The position numbers were made by a program, and so were the translations under genes. Below are positions 7,403 to 8,119 of a stretch of 8,119 nucleotides of DNA, in pieces. The first letter of the stretch is position 1. Every line of letters starts with the position of its first letter. Source of the DNA: Desulfonatronovibrio sp. (GTDB lineage: Bacteria; Desulfobacterota; Desulfovibrionia; Desulfovibrionales; Desulfonatronovibrionaceae); contig PWPY01000099.1 in NCBI GenBank assembly GCA_003558575.1, positions 1 through 8,119 of the forward strand, in the 5' to 3' direction. The notes under the pieces are model-generated. The model saw only the letters and a list, made by a program, of their open reading frames with translations, made no database searches and was not told where the DNA came from.

Positions 7403-7717
7403 TCAGGTGAAGATGAAGTGTCTTAACAAGGATACAGTAATCAGTCCCGAAAGTAGAGAAGCTATGAGGTTTCGGGTAAAGATCGCGGTTAAAGCCGCCA
7501 GAACAGCTGCTGAAAGTTCAGCCGGGCCTTTGTCTGCCAGGGTTGGGACAATAATGGCCACCAGTATGGAAGAGGGCACATGATCCAGAAAAGCCCTTAA
7601 TCTCGGCGAAGGATTGATTCTGCTGATAATGAGCAGGCCCGCAACTCTGGTAAAATAAGTCACGCCAGCCATGCCCAAAATTGTAAAAAATATGATCAAA
7701 TAACTGCTTTCAGGCAT
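7403..7717 (-). CDS. azlD: AzlD-family small subunit of branched-chain amino acid exporter
   Basis: A 104-residue membrane protein, the usual length of AzlD. Three or four hydrophobic helices are visible (about 6-30, 48-62, 66-83 and 84-102). Family-like features are VTYFTRVAG (19-27) near the end of the first helix, LDHVPSSILVAIIVP (44-58) in the second, and TRNLIASLLSG near the C-terminus. With AzlC it should export branched-chain amino acids or analogues across the inner membrane. The start codon lies inside the end of azlC (8-bp overlap), and its Shine-Dalgarno GGAG (7730-7727 on the minus strand) is within azlC, 9 nt before the ATG, indicating translational coupling. The specific substrate cannot be read from sequence; some AzlCD pairs also export toxic amino acid analogues. 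Confidence 0.93.
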   Translation of the reverse strand: MPESSYLIIFFTILGMAGVTYFTRVAGLLIISRINPSPRLRAFLDHVPSSILVAIIVPTLADKGPAELSAAVLAALTAIFTRNLIASLLSGLITVSLLRHFIFT

Positions 7718-8119
7718 CTCGTAAAGCTCCGGTTATTCCTCCTGCCAGTCCTCCAAAAATTATATACCATTTCCCAGGAAGAATCATGAAAATTACCCAG
7801 GCAGTTAATCCAGCTACCAGCCATACTGGAATCTGATGTTTACCTCGCCAGAAAAAAGTCAAAAGAGCGATAAACACTGCTGTAAAGGCAAAATCAAGTC
7901 CCAGCACAGAAGGGTCTGCCAAATATTTATCCACCCACAAAGACATGGTGGAGCCGATAAAAGTGGACAAATTCCAGAACGCATAGATACATAAACCTGA
8001 TCCTAACAAAAATGCAGCGTCTTTTTTGCCGGAGGTCATTTCTTTTACTGACAATGCCCACGATTCATCCGTCATGAAAAACAGACTGAAATATGATTTG
8101 GAAGGAGTAATCTGAACCA
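7710..8119 (-). CDS. azlC: AzlC-family large subunit of branched-chain amino acid exporter (N-terminus cut by window edge)
   Basis: The reading frame is open to the right edge, so only the last 135 or so codons are present; AzlC proteins are usually about 230-250 residues. An internal ATG at 8075 is not the real start, because the upstream frame continues with family-like sequence (SLFFMTDESWAL, the AzlC region before its central helices). Visible hydrophobic segments include AAFLLGSGLCIYAFW with the following LSTFIGSTMSLWV, the FAFTAVFIALLTFFW helix, and a C-terminal pair VWLVAGLTAWVIFMILP and WYIIFGGLAGGITGAL. Together with the overlapping azlD downstream it should form an inner-membrane exporter of branched-chain amino acids. 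Any promoter lies outside the window. Confidence 0.9.
   Translation of the reverse strand, partial: VQITPSKSYFSLFFMTDESWALSVKEMTSGKKDAAFLLGSGLCIYAFWNLSTFIGSTMSLWVDKYLADPSVLGLDFAFTAVFIALLTFFWRGKHQIPVWLVAGLTAWVIFMILPGKWYIIFGGLAGGITGALRDA

Noticed and set aside
1..8119. CRISPR arrays, tRNA or rRNA genes, insertion sequences, prophage or defence systems
   Set aside because: No direct-repeat arrays, transposase-like proteins or RNA-gene signatures were seen; the coding space is filled by signalling, metabolic and transport genes.

Overview
This 8.1 kb window comes from a Gram-negative bacterium of moderate to low GC content. The set of large PAS/HAMP histidine kinases, a lipoprotein leucine-binding-type receptor and an AzlCD pair resembles sulfate-reducing Desulfobacterota such as the Desulfovibrionales. 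That assignment is an impression from protein style; no rRNA or other marker is present. No mobile element, tRNA, rRNA or CRISPR array was seen.

Left part, plus strand (296-2829): three closely spaced genes that probably form one operon. The first is a soluble PAS histidine kinase with an altered G2 box and a very strong Shine-Dalgarno site. The second, 11 bp on, is a Nudix hydrolase of the ADP-ribose pyrophosphatase type. The third, another 15 bp on, is a GT-B (GT4-like) glycosyltransferase. No response regulator accompanies the kinase. Positions 1-295 hold no convincing gene.

Middle and right, minus strand (7289 down to 2821): a leucine-binding-type periplasmic receptor lipoprotein (5945-7201) is followed by a 1028-residue membrane-bound hybrid histidine kinase (2821-5907). 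The kinase has a long, apparently all-helical periplasmic domain, HAMP, two PAS domains, HisKA, HATPase and a C-terminal receiver. The pair looks like a binding-protein-assisted sensor comparable in plan to TorT-TorS. A candidate promoter with a perfect -35 (TTGACA) lies upstream of the receptor gene, and a perfect 8-bp inverted repeat covers that -35 and the spacer. The kinase gene converges on the glycosyltransferase gene and the two overlap by 9 bp, so there is no intergenic terminator between the operons.

Far right, minus strand (7403-8119): azlC (cut by the window edge) and azlD overlap by 8 bp and should encode a two-subunit branched-chain amino acid exporter. A leucine-binding-type receptor next to a branched-chain amino acid exporter hints at a shared ligand theme, but the separate promoter and the missing regulator leave this as inference.

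The most interesting item is the receptor-kinase sensory module (2821-7289). Its parts are of known types. Its ligand and output are not visible here.
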